Shown piece after piece: positions 3,875 to 14,126 of a stretch of DNA of 20,768 bases. Under the pieces are notes generated by a model. It did no database searches. It saw nothing but the letters and a program-made list of their open reading frames with translations, and was not told where the DNA came from. A program made the translations under genes and the position numbers. Each line of letters starts with the position of its first letter. The stretch's first letter is position 1. Origin of the DNA: a virus. The DNA lies in the IMG/VR virus record IMGVR_UViG_3300017967_006367, positions 1 to 20,768 of that record; one strand, written 5' to 3'.

Positions 3875-4348
3875 CTAGGGTGATGAAGACTCTGGTGTTG
3901 GATCTGATTGAATTTGTGGAGCAACGATAATGTCCTCAGAATCTTGCTCAGTTATTAACTCTGATGGAGGAGATTCATTTATATACCCAATAACAGTGTT
4001 TGGAAGTTCTGGTGTGAGATAAGTAGGATTTTTAATATTTTCTATGTATTTTTCATGATATATTTCATATTCATACTTTGTTTCATCGGAATCATCATTG
4101 ACAATTTGATATTTTACCAATTTATCAAAAACCCATTGAAGAACTTGTGATTTTGTCAACTCATCAAATGGAATAAAATTATCTATATGATGTATATCTA
4201 AATCTACAAATGATAAAGTTTTTATTTGTAAAATTTTAGGATCTTCTTCATCATATGAATATAATTCAAAAAATACTCGATAAACAGTCCCTTCATTATC
4301 AAGAAACTTAAGGACAGAATTAATTGACCAGTCGTGTGTAATAGACAT
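3875..4348 (-). CDS. 157-aa protein downstream of the tail fibres, possibly DUF7936-like
   Basis: The N-terminal part (MSITHDWSINSVLKF, FFELYSYDEEDPKILQIKTLSFVDLD, then FIPFDELTKSQVLQWVFDKL, to about residue 77) has the layout of small phage proteins starting with a W-x-I-N strand and ending with a 'T...V..WV...L' helix. I associate these with DUF7936 in cyanophages, from memory and not firmly. The second half is a long, acidic, Pro/Ser-rich and probably flexible tail (PPSELITEQDSEDI...DPTPESSSP), unusual for that short family. The ATG at 4348 follows the giant gene's stop by 25 bp, which holds a late-promoter-like box. Being last in the fibre cluster, it could be a fibre-attached capping or assembly protein; that is inference. 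No signal peptide or membrane span. Confidence 0.8.
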   Translation of the reverse strand: MSITHDWSINSVLKFLDNEGTVYRVFFELYSYDEEDPKILQIKTLSFVDLDIHHIDNFIPFDELTKSQVLQWVFDKLVKYQIVNDDSDETKYEYEIYHEKYIENIKNPTYLTPELPNTVIGYINESPPSELITEQDSEDIIVAPQIQSDPTPESSSP

Positions 4349-4364
4349 ATTTAATCTTTTTTAG

Positions 4365-4372
4365 TATTTATT
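4365..4372 (-). promoter_or_regulatory. T4-late-like promoter box
   Basis: AATAAATA on the minus strand matches T4 late TATAAATA at 7 of 8 bases. It sits in the 25-bp gap between the giant gene's stop (4374) and the ATG at 4348, the position expected for a late promoter of the 157-aa structural-type gene. Confidence 0.5.
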
Positions 4373-4373
4373 T

Positions 4374-7300
4374 TTAATCCAATCCAGAAATGTAAATATT
4401 TCCAGTAGTACTTATAGCTGCTACAGACGCATTTGTAGAAATGCCAATAGTACTTATTCCTATACCAGTAACTCCAACTAAATCAGAATCTCCCATTTTA
4501 CCAGAATACCACTTATTAATATTATCTTGACGTGCATATGCATAGTATCCATTACTAGCAATACCAACAACATAAGATCCGATTCCAACTATCTTATTAA
4601 TCTGGTTTCCTGCAAATGGATCTGGACTATAAACTCTTGTTAGTCCTGCCCCATAAGTTGGATATCCAGTTGTTCCATCAACACCAGTGAATGTTGAATA
4701 ATGAACTACATATTCTACATAAGGATCAGTGGTTGGATCGTATGCAGAACTTGGTGGTGTGAAGGCTGCACCACCAGTAACATTATACCTAGAATGTCCT
4801 GAGGTTACTACCAAATCAGAAATATATCCAGATGCATATTGACCTGATGTATGAGCAGAAGACCCAATATGTAAAGATGCATCACTAGGTCCACTTGCAG
4901 TAAAGGAACAATCTAAAACTCCATCTCTATAATAGTAAGTTGTTGCTCCAGACCTAATAATTGCATAATGAACCCATTGATTTGCAGTAAAGGGAGCTCC
5001 TCCACATCCACCGTAGAAATTATCACTCCTAAGCATAAATCCATTATTATAGACATTATACTCGAAGAAAGTACTACCTCCAGTATAATATCCCCAGAAT
5101 TCAAAACAGAAATCACCACTACCATTAGCATACTTAAATCCATCAAGTGTTACTTTCATATTAACAGAACCAGTTAAATCTAAACTAGTTGGTTGGAACT
5201 TAGTTTGTGTAGATGATAATGTAGGAGCATTTCCGTAAGAAGAAAGATATGGAGTATTTTCAGTATATGAATCGGTATATGGAAATAGAGCTGAGGAGAT
5301 TCCGAGCGTATCATCAGTTGTATGGATAATTCCATTTGATAATCCTATCATATTCACAGTTCCAATTCCACCAACTGCAGTTACAGTAGAACTAGAAGGA
5401 ATACTAGTTAAGTTAGAAACCCTTCCAAATTTATCATATACTGGAGTTGAACCAGCTGTACCAGAGAATGATGCTGCTACGGCAACATTTGAAGAATCAG
5501 GATCTGATAGTACATCAACAAAAGATGTTGGTGGAGTAAATGTGTTTCCTACTCCTGATCCTGAGGAATTGTATTTTGCTTTACTGTAGATCCTAAAATC
5601 TTGAATATATCCATAATATACATTAGCAGTTTCTTGATAACTACTGATCAAAAGTGGTCTATCTCCAGAATATGTTGGACTTGATGTAAATGTAGTTACA
5701 CCAACACCATCTTTATAAAGTCTAAAGGTACTGCCAATCTTTTCTACTGCCAGGTGGACCCAAGTATTAGTTGAGACGGCGCCCCACGAGTTTCCGTTGG
5801 AAACATTCCAAGAACCTGAGGCAGTTGTAGAATAATAGTACCAGGTCCCAGAACTCCAATAAAAAAGTTGGTCTGAATATCCATTGTAATAACTACCGAC
5901 CGTTACAACATATCGACCGCTAGCGGAATCTGAAGAATTAAACCAACCTTCAATGGTAAAATCACCAGACCCAATATTAGCAAGAGGATTATTAGTAATT
6001 TTTAATGTACCTGCATTATTGAAGAATACGCTAGATCCACCATATGCCGAAGAAGCAGCAGAAACGGCAATACCACCAGAAACAACATCAAAATCTACAT
6101 CAGTCAGAGACGTTGAAGCATATCCAACCGTATAGGTGGAAAAATCTGTAGTTATTCCAACTAAACTATCACTTCCAGTTAAAATAATTTTTCCAGATGA
6201 AGAAATTCCTACAGATGTAATATTACCTGCCGTTACTTCACTTAGACTAGAAGACTCCCAATCCACACCATTTGTGGAGATTCCTGACGTTCCAGTCGAA
6301 TCAAACAAAACATATTTACCACCAGTATAAATTCCAGAAGTAATATTGTTTGTACCAAAAATATTATAAATTACTGTTCCTATTCCACTTGATGTTAGAT
6401 TGTTGACTGATTTATATGATTCTCTCTTGAAATTACGAATATTTTCTAAGTTCGTTCCAAATCCAACAAATCCTCTATCACCGTATAAAACATATCCATC
6501 TGGTCCTTTTAGTGTTCCATTTAAAGGTTTATGGGTGTAAATTACATCGGTCGATGAATATTGATTAGTAATAGAATCTCCATATTCATAATATGGAACT
6601 TCATTCAATAATGCTCCTGTTGTTCCAACTCCAGCTTGAGCAAAAACAAGTCCAGTAACATCATATGTAAAATCAGTATTTGGAGATGCATATTGAAGTC
6701 CACCAGTACTCCACAAGTATCTTGAATCAATAGAGAATCTATAATATGTCGATGTGTCCAGTGATTCTGTGGTATATGTATCTTCAACTCCAGCAAGTGT
6801 TGCTGCCATATCATCAAAGGAAAATTCCATGCTATTGGTCCAAAGATTATTACCGACTAATTTAAATGTATGAATACCAACAACAGCAGGTTTAAAATAT
6901 CCTTCTATTCTAGCACTTTTTATCCATGGACCTCTTCCAGTTTGTTGTTGAGAAATTTGATCATACAATAGATATGGACTAGTGCTAATTGGAAATTGCA
7001 AACTATGGACATAGGATTTTCCAGAGAAAGCCCTATCAGTAACTCCAAATCCAGGAACACTACGGTATCTATCATCCATAAACTGTCTTTGAGTTTGTGT
7101 ATCATTATATACTGTATTAAATCCAATATCTTGAATAAGAATATCCTTTCCTAAAGAATTTCTATTTTGTGGTTGTTGACTTGTAATTATAAAAGCATCT
7201 TTATCAGGATCGTATTGAATATCCTTAAACTTCTTAGATGAGAATGATGTCAATTTCATATTATCATCAATATTAAGCAAATCTGTTGTAATTCCTATTC

Positions 7301-10300
7301 TATAATAACTTGATCCTGTTGCAACAGATCCAATAAGAATCCACTTATTATCTTCATATTTAATTTTGTTTATAGTTTTTCCAGTTTCACCAAGCAAACC
7401 AAAGAATCTTTGACCAATACTAGTCCAATTATATGGAGTCGTTGTTCCTAATCCAACATTTGGCATTCCTTTTGCATAATATGTGCTGTATAAGTTACTC
7501 CATCCAGCATAAGTATAACCATACCTATCATTACGCAACCATTCTTGTGTATTAGGATTATATGCGATAGTGTATCCACCATTTAATGGGGACGTATAAA
7601 CATTACCGCTGTTGGGACGAATCAAACTATTTCCAGCCCAAGATTTTCTAAACTCATCTGCACCAGAGTCTTCAGAAAATAGAGTGACACTACCTGGAGC
7701 AGTGGTAACAATTGTAGACCCAATCGAAACAATATCATAAAATTGAGTATTGTTTGGTGTAAAGAAACTAGTTATTCCTGAGGGAGTTCTTGAACTAAGG
7801 TTGGCTCTTCCTCTTCTAGAAGCTACATCCCAATAATTTCCATCAGAAGAAACTCCGACAAAACCATAATCCCCAAGAGCTACAAATTTATTATCAAATT
7901 TGTGAAGTTGTACTATATTTCCAGTAACAACAGAACTTAAATTTAAAGGATAAAAATAATCTTCTGCTCCATATGAATGATATGTGAGATCTCCATTAAA
8001 GTTTGACAATAAAGCCAAATTTTTATAATTAGAATCCCCATAGGCAACTTGAGAGGATGTAGGAACACTTGTATATCTTTTTGTTCTATAGTAATTATGT
8101 GTATTAGATCCTTCTGAACCAGTAAATGTTGCTGCTATACTTACAAAGTTTTTTAAAGAATCAGTTTCAATGTCATATTGAGAACTTGGGGGAGAAAAAG
8201 TAGAACCTTCAAAGGCAGATGGATATTTACATGTACCAGCATAAGATACAAAGTCTGAAACATAAGCTTGTGTGCCTGCACTAAAGCTATATATTGGAAG
8301 TCCGCCACCACCTATGTAGACTCTTTTTGGATAAACTTGTATAATTCTTTGACCTAGGTTAAACGTGCTAATTCCAACACCATCAATAGACCAAACGGCA
8401 TCATTTCCATCATATTGGAGACAATAATGATTCCAAGAACCAGTTGCAAAAGCAGGAATCGTCTTCGTGGAGTATGGGGTTTGACCTGCGTTTAAATATG
8501 AATAATTAGATCCAAATAAAATAAGTCCATTTCTAATTTGAATACCATCTATAAATCCACCAGTATTGCCCTGATATCTCCCACCATATGTAATGATAGC
8601 ACCTACAGTGTCAAAATAAGCCCAAAATTCTATCGTATATTTTCCATTGAGAGAACATGGCTCTGATGTAGATGGAAAATTGACATTTGTGTTGCTTTTG
8701 ACGCTAAGACTTCCATTTCCCCATTTATCTATACTTGGAGAAGCTGTAATTGTAGATACACCAGGATTGGTTAGTAATCCCGTGTTTATTCCAACCGTAA
8801 ATCCATATCCAACAGCACCATTATATATTTTAAAATCTTCGATTGATCCTGTTAGGTAATTTACTTTGTTATAATCACAACCAAGATAAGCGGGATTAGA
8901 TGGAGTAGCAGAAGTCCAATATGAAATACTATCAGCTGCCAATTGTCCTTCTTGAACACCATTTAAGTACAATGCTGTTGCATTTTCATCTCTTTGAATG
9001 CATACATGATTCCAAGTTCCGCCAGTAATTGTAGTAACACCAACTATGATAGCTCCATCTTGTACATCATATCCACTACTATTACTATAAACACTATAAT
9101 TCAAAAATCCATTTGTATCTATAAAAATTCTAGAATAAAATCCATTAGTAGCTGGTCTACTATCCCAAATAGTTTGTTTTGTATTTGCATCTGTTTCCAA
9201 GTAGAACCAAAATTCCATAGAAAAATCATCTTCAGGTCCTCTAGAAATTTTATTTCCTCTGTTGTCGGTAAAGGTTAAGTAATTATTTCCATTAAATGCA
9301 ACGGATGATTGATTAAACTTTGATGTAGTTCCAAATCCAACTTGAGGGTAGTATGCAGTATAAGTAGATACGGGTTGATTCCAAAAACCACTACTATAAG
9401 TAGTTAATCCGGAATTAACTCCTGTTCTTTTTCCATAATGTTGATATGAAAGTAAATCATTATATCCATCTCCAACATTAAAGTTGGCAAGTATTTTTAA
9501 TTTTTCATCAGTAGAATCACCAGAAATTGTCAATGTAGACGTTGGAGGTGTAAAATTGGTAGAATATCCTGCATTATATCCATTATAAACTCTCAGTCCA
9601 TTCATAAATCCATTTAGTTTGGATGCATAGTTATATTGAGCACCTACAATTGCACCAAATCCTCCAGATGACCGTGCTGTTGGGTGATATGTAAAATAAT
9701 CATTATCATCAACATAACTACTACCATCTTGTGTTCCATCCAAGAACATTTTAGTAACGCCATTCGTCCTTGCAACGGCAATATGATACCATTGACCAGT
9801 ACTTAAAGTTGATCCAGTGATTCTTGCTGCGGAGTTGACATAATAGGTCAAGACACCAGAATTTGTATAAATCACTGGATAAAATCCATTTGCATTTGGA
9901 CGTTGATCCCACAACACAACAGTTCCAACAGTATTAAAGTATACCCAAAATTCTATTGAAAAATCACGAGTTGAAAAATCTAAATCATCTGGTTGTGGGT
10001 AAATTGATAAGTAAGAATTCCCATCAAATTTTATCGATGAAGATCCTATTTTAGACGTTGTACCAATACCAACGACTCTATTGCTATAAAAGACATTGGT
10101 ATTGAGTGTATTTCCATATCCAATTGGATTTGATATAACTCTAGTGCTTATTCCAACATGTTTACTGCAAGCATATGCAAAAGTATCAACTCCATTCACA
10201 TCTTTTACATCCATTCCTCTAACTGAATGTACATATGAGGTGACTAAAAGTGCAGATGGTGGTGTGGTATTAAGCAATTCGACCCAATTATCCTTATCAT

Positions 10301-13300
10301 TTTGTGAGTTTTGTTGAGGATAATACTTCGCATAACCTTTATAAACCTGGAAATCTTGAATGTATCCATTAAGAGCATTTGATCCATTCCAATAGTTTCC
10401 AATTCGCATTCCAGGTCCATCATAACTACCAGAATCACTATAAACACCCTGAATTTTTCCATTCTGGTAGAGACGTGTAATACCATCCTTTCTACAGAGT
10501 GCTACATGATTCCACTTGTTTAGATTACTTCTACCTTGTAAATCGTATCTTGGGTCTGTTGTGATTCCAAGAGAATCATTAGATCCAAAAGAAGCACCTC
10601 CAATATTCTGTCCGTAGATTCTATATCCACCATTTAAATAGAAACCAAGCGTAGCTCCAGATGCGGCAATACTATGAATATTAGGTCTTATTCTTGTATT
10701 ATTGTCAACTCTTCCATCAAATAAATATTCAGTCCCAGAAGTGTCTGTAGTATTCTTATAATAGAAACATTCAATTGTATAATCTTCTTTTCCAAAATAA
10801 AACGCAGTCGTTGCTGTTCCAGTGATAGCAGAAGTTGTACCATTAAAGAGTGCTATACCCCTTTGAGCATTTGCTTCATAAGCAATATTTGTAGTACCTA
10901 CTGGGGTGTCTTCAAATGTTGATGAAATAACAACGTATGAATTATTTGGGTCTGTATTGATATCATATTGAGATGTTGGAACCTGAATTGTGTTGCCAGC
11001 ACCAATAGCATAATTAGCAACACCTTTCCATACAACCAAATCATCAAGATTTGCATTCATATTATAAGAGTTTGAAAATACAAAATCTCCCATGACAATG
11101 GTGGATGAGACATAATTATTAGAATCACTATAACTCGATCCCTCTTGAGTTCCATCAACAAATAATCTTGTAACTCCTGAATTTCTTTGAATACAAATAT
11201 GATGCCATCCACTCGCAACTGTCATATTTGTGGTGCCAGTAATTCTGTCTCCACTTGACACAAAATATCTCACCGGTCCCTGATTATAAGAATAAATCGT
11301 TGGATAAGCACCATTTGTTCCTGCTGGTCTTTGGTCGTATATTGCGTTATAACTATTTTGACCCGACCCTTGAGCATGGTAGAAGAATGAAATAGTAAAA
11401 TCATCCGTTTCAAATGCATTAGATGGTCCAGTTAATCTACTATTAGAAGCACCAGTAAATCTAACACTTGATGTACCAAACTTATAAGTGCTGATTCCGA
11501 TGGTAGTAGCGGATCCAGCGTTACCATAAAGTGTACTTGTAATTACAGTAGACCCAATACCAGCATTAACATCGTGAAGATAAGTTGCAATACCGGCACT
11601 ATTTGTTGCGTTTCTATCAGTACTTACAGATGTATTTGTTAGTATTGTTGCTGTGGTTCCAATACCAGCAGATAACTCATAAGTATTAACATAGGTTAAT
11701 GAATTTTCTGGATTTACAGTATTCAGTTGTGCTGAGAATGTAAGATACTGGAAGTAATCAGCAAGTTTTGGTGGAGTAAAGTTCTCTGTATACTTTGCGT
11801 ATCCTTTGTAGATACGAAGGTCATTCATGTAACCATTAACATCTCCGCCTGTTCCATTAAAACTTCCAATTCTCAAATCCCCACTTGCATTTCCAAAAGT
11901 AAATGTGCTTGATGCTGTCTGTTTTAGCACACCATCCAAAAATATTCTACAATCGTCTGATGAATCTCTTGTTACAGCAACATGATACCATCTTCCAGTT
12001 GTAACCGAATTATTTCCTGTATTTACAACATTTGAACTACCATTCCATAAACTAAAATAATTATTACTAGCATTTAGATATATTTGTCCCTTATTACCTC
12101 CAGATTGTGAAAAAGTAATCGGTGATGGATGTTGACTATCTAAAACAATTGTGTTTAGATATATCCAAAACTCTACAGTAAATTCACCATCTAATGTAAA
12201 ATCTGTACTTGCTGGTATTGTTAGATTTTGACTTACCCCACTAAAAGAAGCACTAGAACCATAATACTTACTGACTGTGGTTGCGATTCCAACACTATTA
12301 TTATTTGTTACAGTCTTATTAAAAGAACTTCCATTATAAGAAGTCATGATACCAGAAATATCATTGACATCTCTAGCAGTATTCAAAGGGAGACATAATA
12401 CAAGACTATCTGGTTCTAATGAGTTATTTGGATTAACTGGAATCGAAACTCTGTCAATATTAACATATGGATTCTCAGTTGCAAATATACTTCCATTAGT
12501 ATATCCAGAAAAATATTTACCAGATGTAGAAATTCCAGACACCATATATGAGGCACCGGAACAGTTAATGGGTGACGATGGATTCCCAAAACCAGAAGAA
12601 TACCAGTCTTCACCATCATAGGATACTTCTACATATGAACGATTAGTTGTATTATACTTACCCAAAACATAATAATCGGTGCTTCCTACTCCAGAATAAA
12701 CATAAGAAGTATAATTATTAAAGATTGAGTTTTCAGTTTCATGATCTGCTGCTTTCCATGATGTGCCACCATCAGTTGAAATTGCTACGGAATTATGTGT
12801 ATATGCAGATTGACCACCCCAATCATAAGCAATTACCCATTTATCTTTTCCAGCATTATAAGATGATGCTACTGGTGAATAGTACGCATAATAATTTGTA
12901 TTTCCACCTTTTAAGTATCCATTATATAAAACTGACATATCTGGCTTCTGGAATGTGGCAGTATTGTCTTCTTGAGAACCAGAAACCATCGCAGAAGTAT
13001 AACCAAAAGATGAAACTCTTTGAACACCACCATGACCCAAATTTGTATATGTTACAAAATCTGTTGTAATTGCAACTCTAGATATTCCAGTTCCCGAATT
13101 GTAGTGTGCCGTGATAATATTCTTATTACCTGGACCAGCAGAAATATGATTTGGAGAATATACTGTAAAATAATCTTTAATTTTTATTGGCTTACCGTCG
13201 GGTTCTTTAAACTCAGTCCACTTCATTCCAATATTACTATCCAAAGAAAATGAAGTGCTGGTACTAAAAGCTACTGGTTGATAAAAATAGTTCGTTCTAC

Positions 13301-14114
13301 CACCATATCCCTTCATTGCTACAACTTTATCAGTTAGAGCAATTCCCGCAACTGGTGCATATGAATAAGAAAGTCCTGTTAAATTACTAGGATAAGGATC
13401 TACCTGTTCGCCAAAAATTCTATAATAATCGGAATCTGATACTTGTTGCCAACCTTCCGCATTAGTAATATTATCAGTAAATAAAATATTTCCAAGGTTT
13501 GGAAGATACCATTTAGAGTCTTCTTGATTAAAAATTATTTTGTAATTATTATCATCAGGTTGCCATGTAGCAAGACTTGAATTTTTATCAAAAGTTGAAA
13601 CTGCTGGCTTAGAAGAAACTCTACTTCTACCAAATCTTGCATTAGTCCAGTTAACCAAGTCACTAGAGTATGCAAGACGACTTGCTCCAGCCACAACATA
13701 GAGTCCTTGACCATACTCTATAGACCAGATTCTAGCGGACCCCCAATTAATACTAGATACATTTAATCCAGCAGTTACTTCAGTAAATTGGTCTCCATTA
13801 CTACTATAATATAATTTTCCATCATTTGTTCCTGCTAACAAAATTCCATTTTTATTTTCTACACAAGTAAAATTACCATCAATTACAGATGGTGATTCAA
13901 TCATCAAATTATCAGTAGAATTAAAGGTTTTATAAAGACCTATTCCAGATGCTATGTAAAGTCTTGCATTAAAAATAGTTGCATCATTAATTACAACCGA
14001 ACTAATAGTTGAAATGCCAGATAAGGCGTCACTATAACTACTATTGGCCCCCAGTTTTCTGAAATTACGTAGTCTATTATCTACATTGTTAAAAGAACTA
14101 CCTTTAATGCTCAT
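4374..14114 (-). CDS. Giant tail-fibre/adhesin with eight LamG-like domains (3246 aa)
   Basis: The N-terminal part (about 1-560) is built of BNR/propeller-like strands with an exact Asp-box, STDGGTSW, near residue 445 and looser relatives such as YSSDLVNW and SYDGEDW. Eight LamG/concanavalin-like domains follow at about 630-785, 890-1045, 1095-1265, 1370-1520, 1615-1765, 1815-1975, 2705-2865 and 2990-3130. Each has F-T-I-E-F-W, W-x-H-x-A-x-x-R, 'LDG' and a closing D-x-R-I-Y-x-G with TPP. Between domains 6 and 7 lie further propeller-like segments (about 2020-2380 and 2500-2700) and a PA14-like stretch (GYFKPAVVGIHTFKL, about 2390-2495). LamG and PA14 folds bind carbohydrates, so recognition of the host surface is likely, extracellularly on the virion. 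The gene follows the other fibre gene by 12 bp with AGAGAG before the ATG. No enzymatic signature is clear. The tail-fibre role is inferred from architecture and context. Confidence 0.9.
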   Translation of the reverse strand: MSIKGSSFNNVDNRLRNFRKLGANSSYSDALSGISTISSVVINDATIFNARLYIASGIGLYKTFNSTDNLMIESPSVIDGNFTCVENKNGILLAGTNDGKLYYSSNGDQFTEVTAGLNVSSINWGSARIWSIEYGQGLYVVAGASRLAYSSDLVNWTNARFGRSRVSSKPAVSTFDKNSSLATWQPDDNNYKIIFNQEDSKWYLPNLGNILFTDNITNAEGWQQVSDSDYYRIFGEQVDPYPSNLTGLSYSYAPVAGIALTDKVVAMKGYGGRTNYFYQPVAFSTSTSFSLDSNIGMKWTEFKEPDGKPIKIKDYFTVYSPNHISAGPGNKNIITAHYNSGTGISRVAITTDFVTYTNLGHGGVQRVSSFGYTSAMVSGSQEDNTATFQKPDMSVLYNGYLKGGNTNYYAYYSPVASSYNAGKDKWVIAYDWGGQSAYTHNSVAISTDGGTSWKAADHETENSIFNNYTSYVYSGVGSTDYYVLGKYNTTNRSYVEVSYDGEDWYSSGFGNPSSPINCSGASYMVSGISTSGKYFSGYTNGSIFATENPYVNIDRVSIPVNPNNSLEPDSLVLCLPLNTARDVNDISGIMTSYNGSSFNKTVTNNNSVGIATTVSKYYGSSASFSGVSQNLTIPASTDFTLDGEFTVEFWIYLNTIVLDSQHPSPITFSQSGGNKGQIYLNASNNYFSLWNGSSNVVNTGNNSVTTGRWYHVAVTRDSSDDCRIFLDGVLKQTASSTFTFGNASGDLRIGSFNGTGGDVNGYMNDLRIYKGYAKYTENFTPPKLADYFQYLTFSAQLNTVNPENSLTYVNTYELSAGIGTTATILTNTSVSTDRNATNSAGIATYLHDVNAGIGSTVITSTLYGNAGSATTIGISTYKFGTSSVRFTGASNSRLTGPSNAFETDDFTISFFYHAQGSGQNSYNAIYDQRPAGTNGAYPTIYSYNQGPVRYFVSSGDRITGTTNMTVASGWHHICIQRNSGVTRLFVDGTQEGSSYSDSNNYVSSTIVMGDFVFSNSYNMNANLDDLVVWKGVANYAIGAGNTIQVPTSQYDINTDPNNSYVVISSTFEDTPVGTTNIAYEANAQRGIALFNGTTSAITGTATTAFYFGKEDYTIECFYYKNTTDTSGTEYLFDGRVDNNTRIRPNIHSIAASGATLGFYLNGGYRIYGQNIGGASFGSNDSLGITTDPRYDLQGRSNLNKWNHVALCRKDGITRLYQNGKIQGVYSDSGSYDGPGMRIGNYWNGSNALNGYIQDFQVYKGYAKYYPQQNSQNDKDNWVELLNTTPPSALLVTSYVHSVRGMDVKDVNGVDTFAYACSKHVGISTRVISNPIGYGNTLNTNVFYSNRVVGIGTTSKIGSSSIKFDGNSYLSIYPQPDDLDFSTRDFSIEFWVYFNTVGTVVLWDQRPNANGFYPVIYTNSGVLTYYVNSAARITGSTLSTGQWYHIAVARTNGVTKMFLDGTQDGSSYVDDNDYFTYHPTARSSGGFGAIVGAQYNYASKLNGFMNGLRVYNGYNAGYSTNFTPPTSTLTISGDSTDEKLKILANFNVGDGYNDLLSYQHYGKRTGVNSGLTTYSSGFWNQPVSTYTAYYPQVGFGTTSKFNQSSVAFNGNNYLTFTDNRGNKISRGPEDDFSMEFWFYLETDANTKQTIWDSRPATNGFYSRIFIDTNGFLNYSVYSNSSGYDVQDGAIIVGVTTITGGTWNHVCIQRDENATALYLNGVQEGQLAADSISYWTSATPSNPAYLGCDYNKVNYLTGSIEDFKIYNGAVGYGFTVGINTGLLTNPGVSTITASPSIDKWGNGSLSVKSNTNVNFPSTSEPCSLNGKYTIEFWAYFDTVGAIITYGGRYQGNTGGFIDGIQIRNGLILFGSNYSYLNAGQTPYSTKTIPAFATGSWNHYCLQYDGNDAVWSIDGVGISTFNLGQRIIQVYPKRVYIGGGGLPIYSFSAGTQAYVSDFVSYAGTCKYPSAFEGSTFSPPSSQYDIETDSLKNFVSIAATFTGSEGSNTHNYYRTKRYTSVPTSSQVAYGDSNYKNLALLSNFNGDLTYHSYGAEDYFYPLNLSSVVTGNIVQLHKFDNKFVALGDYGFVGVSSDGNYWDVASRRGRANLSSRTPSGITSFFTPNNTQFYDIVSIGSTIVTTAPGSVTLFSEDSGADEFRKSWAGNSLIRPNSGNVYTSPLNGGYTIAYNPNTQEWLRNDRYGYTYAGWSNLYSTYYAKGMPNVGLGTTTPYNWTSIGQRFFGLLGETGKTINKIKYEDNKWILIGSVATGSSYYRIGITTDLLNIDDNMKLTSFSSKKFKDIQYDPDKDAFIITSQQPQNRNSLGKDILIQDIGFNTVYNDTQTQRQFMDDRYRSVPGFGVTDRAFSGKSYVHSLQFPISTSPYLLYDQISQQQTGRGPWIKSARIEGYFKPAVVGIHTFKLVGNNLWTNSMEFSFDDMAATLAGVEDTYTTESLDTSTYYRFSIDSRYLWSTGGLQYASPNTDFTYDVTGLVFAQAGVGTTGALLNEVPYYEYGDSITNQYSSTDVIYTHKPLNGTLKGPDGYVLYGDRGFVGFGTNLENIRNFKRESYKSVNNLTSSGIGTVIYNIFGTNNITSGIYTGGKYVLFDSTGTSGISTNGVDWESSSLSEVTAGNITSVGISSSGKIILTGSDSLVGITTDFSTYTVGYASTSLTDVDFDVVSGGIAVSAASSAYGGSSVFFNNAGTLKITNNPLANIGSGDFTIEGWFNSSDSASGRYVVTVGSYYNGYSDQLFYWSSGTWYYYSTTASGSWNVSNGNSWGAVSTNTWVHLAVEKIGSTFRLYKDGVGVTTFTSSPTYSGDRPLLISSYQETANVYYGYIQDFRIYSKAKYNSSGSGVGNTFTPPTSFVDVLSDPDSSNVAVAASFSGTAGSTPVYDKFGRVSNLTSIPSSSTVTAVGGIGTVNMIGLSNGIIHTTDDTLGISSALFPYTDSYTENTPYLSSYGNAPTLSSTQTKFQPTSLDLTGSVNMKVTLDGFKYANGSGDFCFEFWGYYTGGSTFFEYNVYNNGFMLRSDNFYGGCGGAPFTANQWVHYAIIRSGATTYYYRDGVLDCSFTASGPSDASLHIGSSAHTSGQYASGYISDLVVTSGHSRYNVTGGAAFTPPSSAYDPTTDPYVEYVVHYSTFTGVDGTTGYPTYGAGLTRVYSPDPFAGNQINKIVGIGSYVVGIASNGYYAYARQDNINKWYSGKMGDSDLVGVTGIGISTIGISTNASVAAISTTGNIYISGLD
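4725..6000 (-). repeat. LamG-like domains 7 and 8 of the giant adhesin
   Basis: Two LamG-like units (about 5520-5998 and 4725-5145) separated by a propeller-like linker. Both close with FTPPxS followed by a D-x-x-(S/T)DP-type linker and 'A(S/T)FxGxxG', as after domains 2 and 6. They differ from units 2, 4 and 5 by lacking the 'D-x-RP..NG' strand. Confidence 0.75.
8185..12230 (-). repeat. Tandem LamG-like domains 1-6 of the giant adhesin
   Basis: Six consecutive LamG-like units about 150-170 aa long, one every 230-270 aa (first strands near 12180, 11400, 10785, 9960, 9220 and 8630). Units 2, 4 and 5 form a closer group: all have a 'DQRP/DSRP...NG' strand, and 2 and 4 share V-T-(R/K)-(L/M)-F-(V/L)-D-G-T-Q-(E/D)-G-S-S-Y. 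This points to later duplication within the gene. Confidence 0.8.
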
Positions 14115-14126
14115 ATTTTAATCTCT

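Noticed and set aside
4374-14114. Asp-box segments as evidence of an active sialidase
   Set aside because: Only one exact Asp-box is seen and the sialidase arginine triad cannot be identified, so a structural propeller-like role is more likely.
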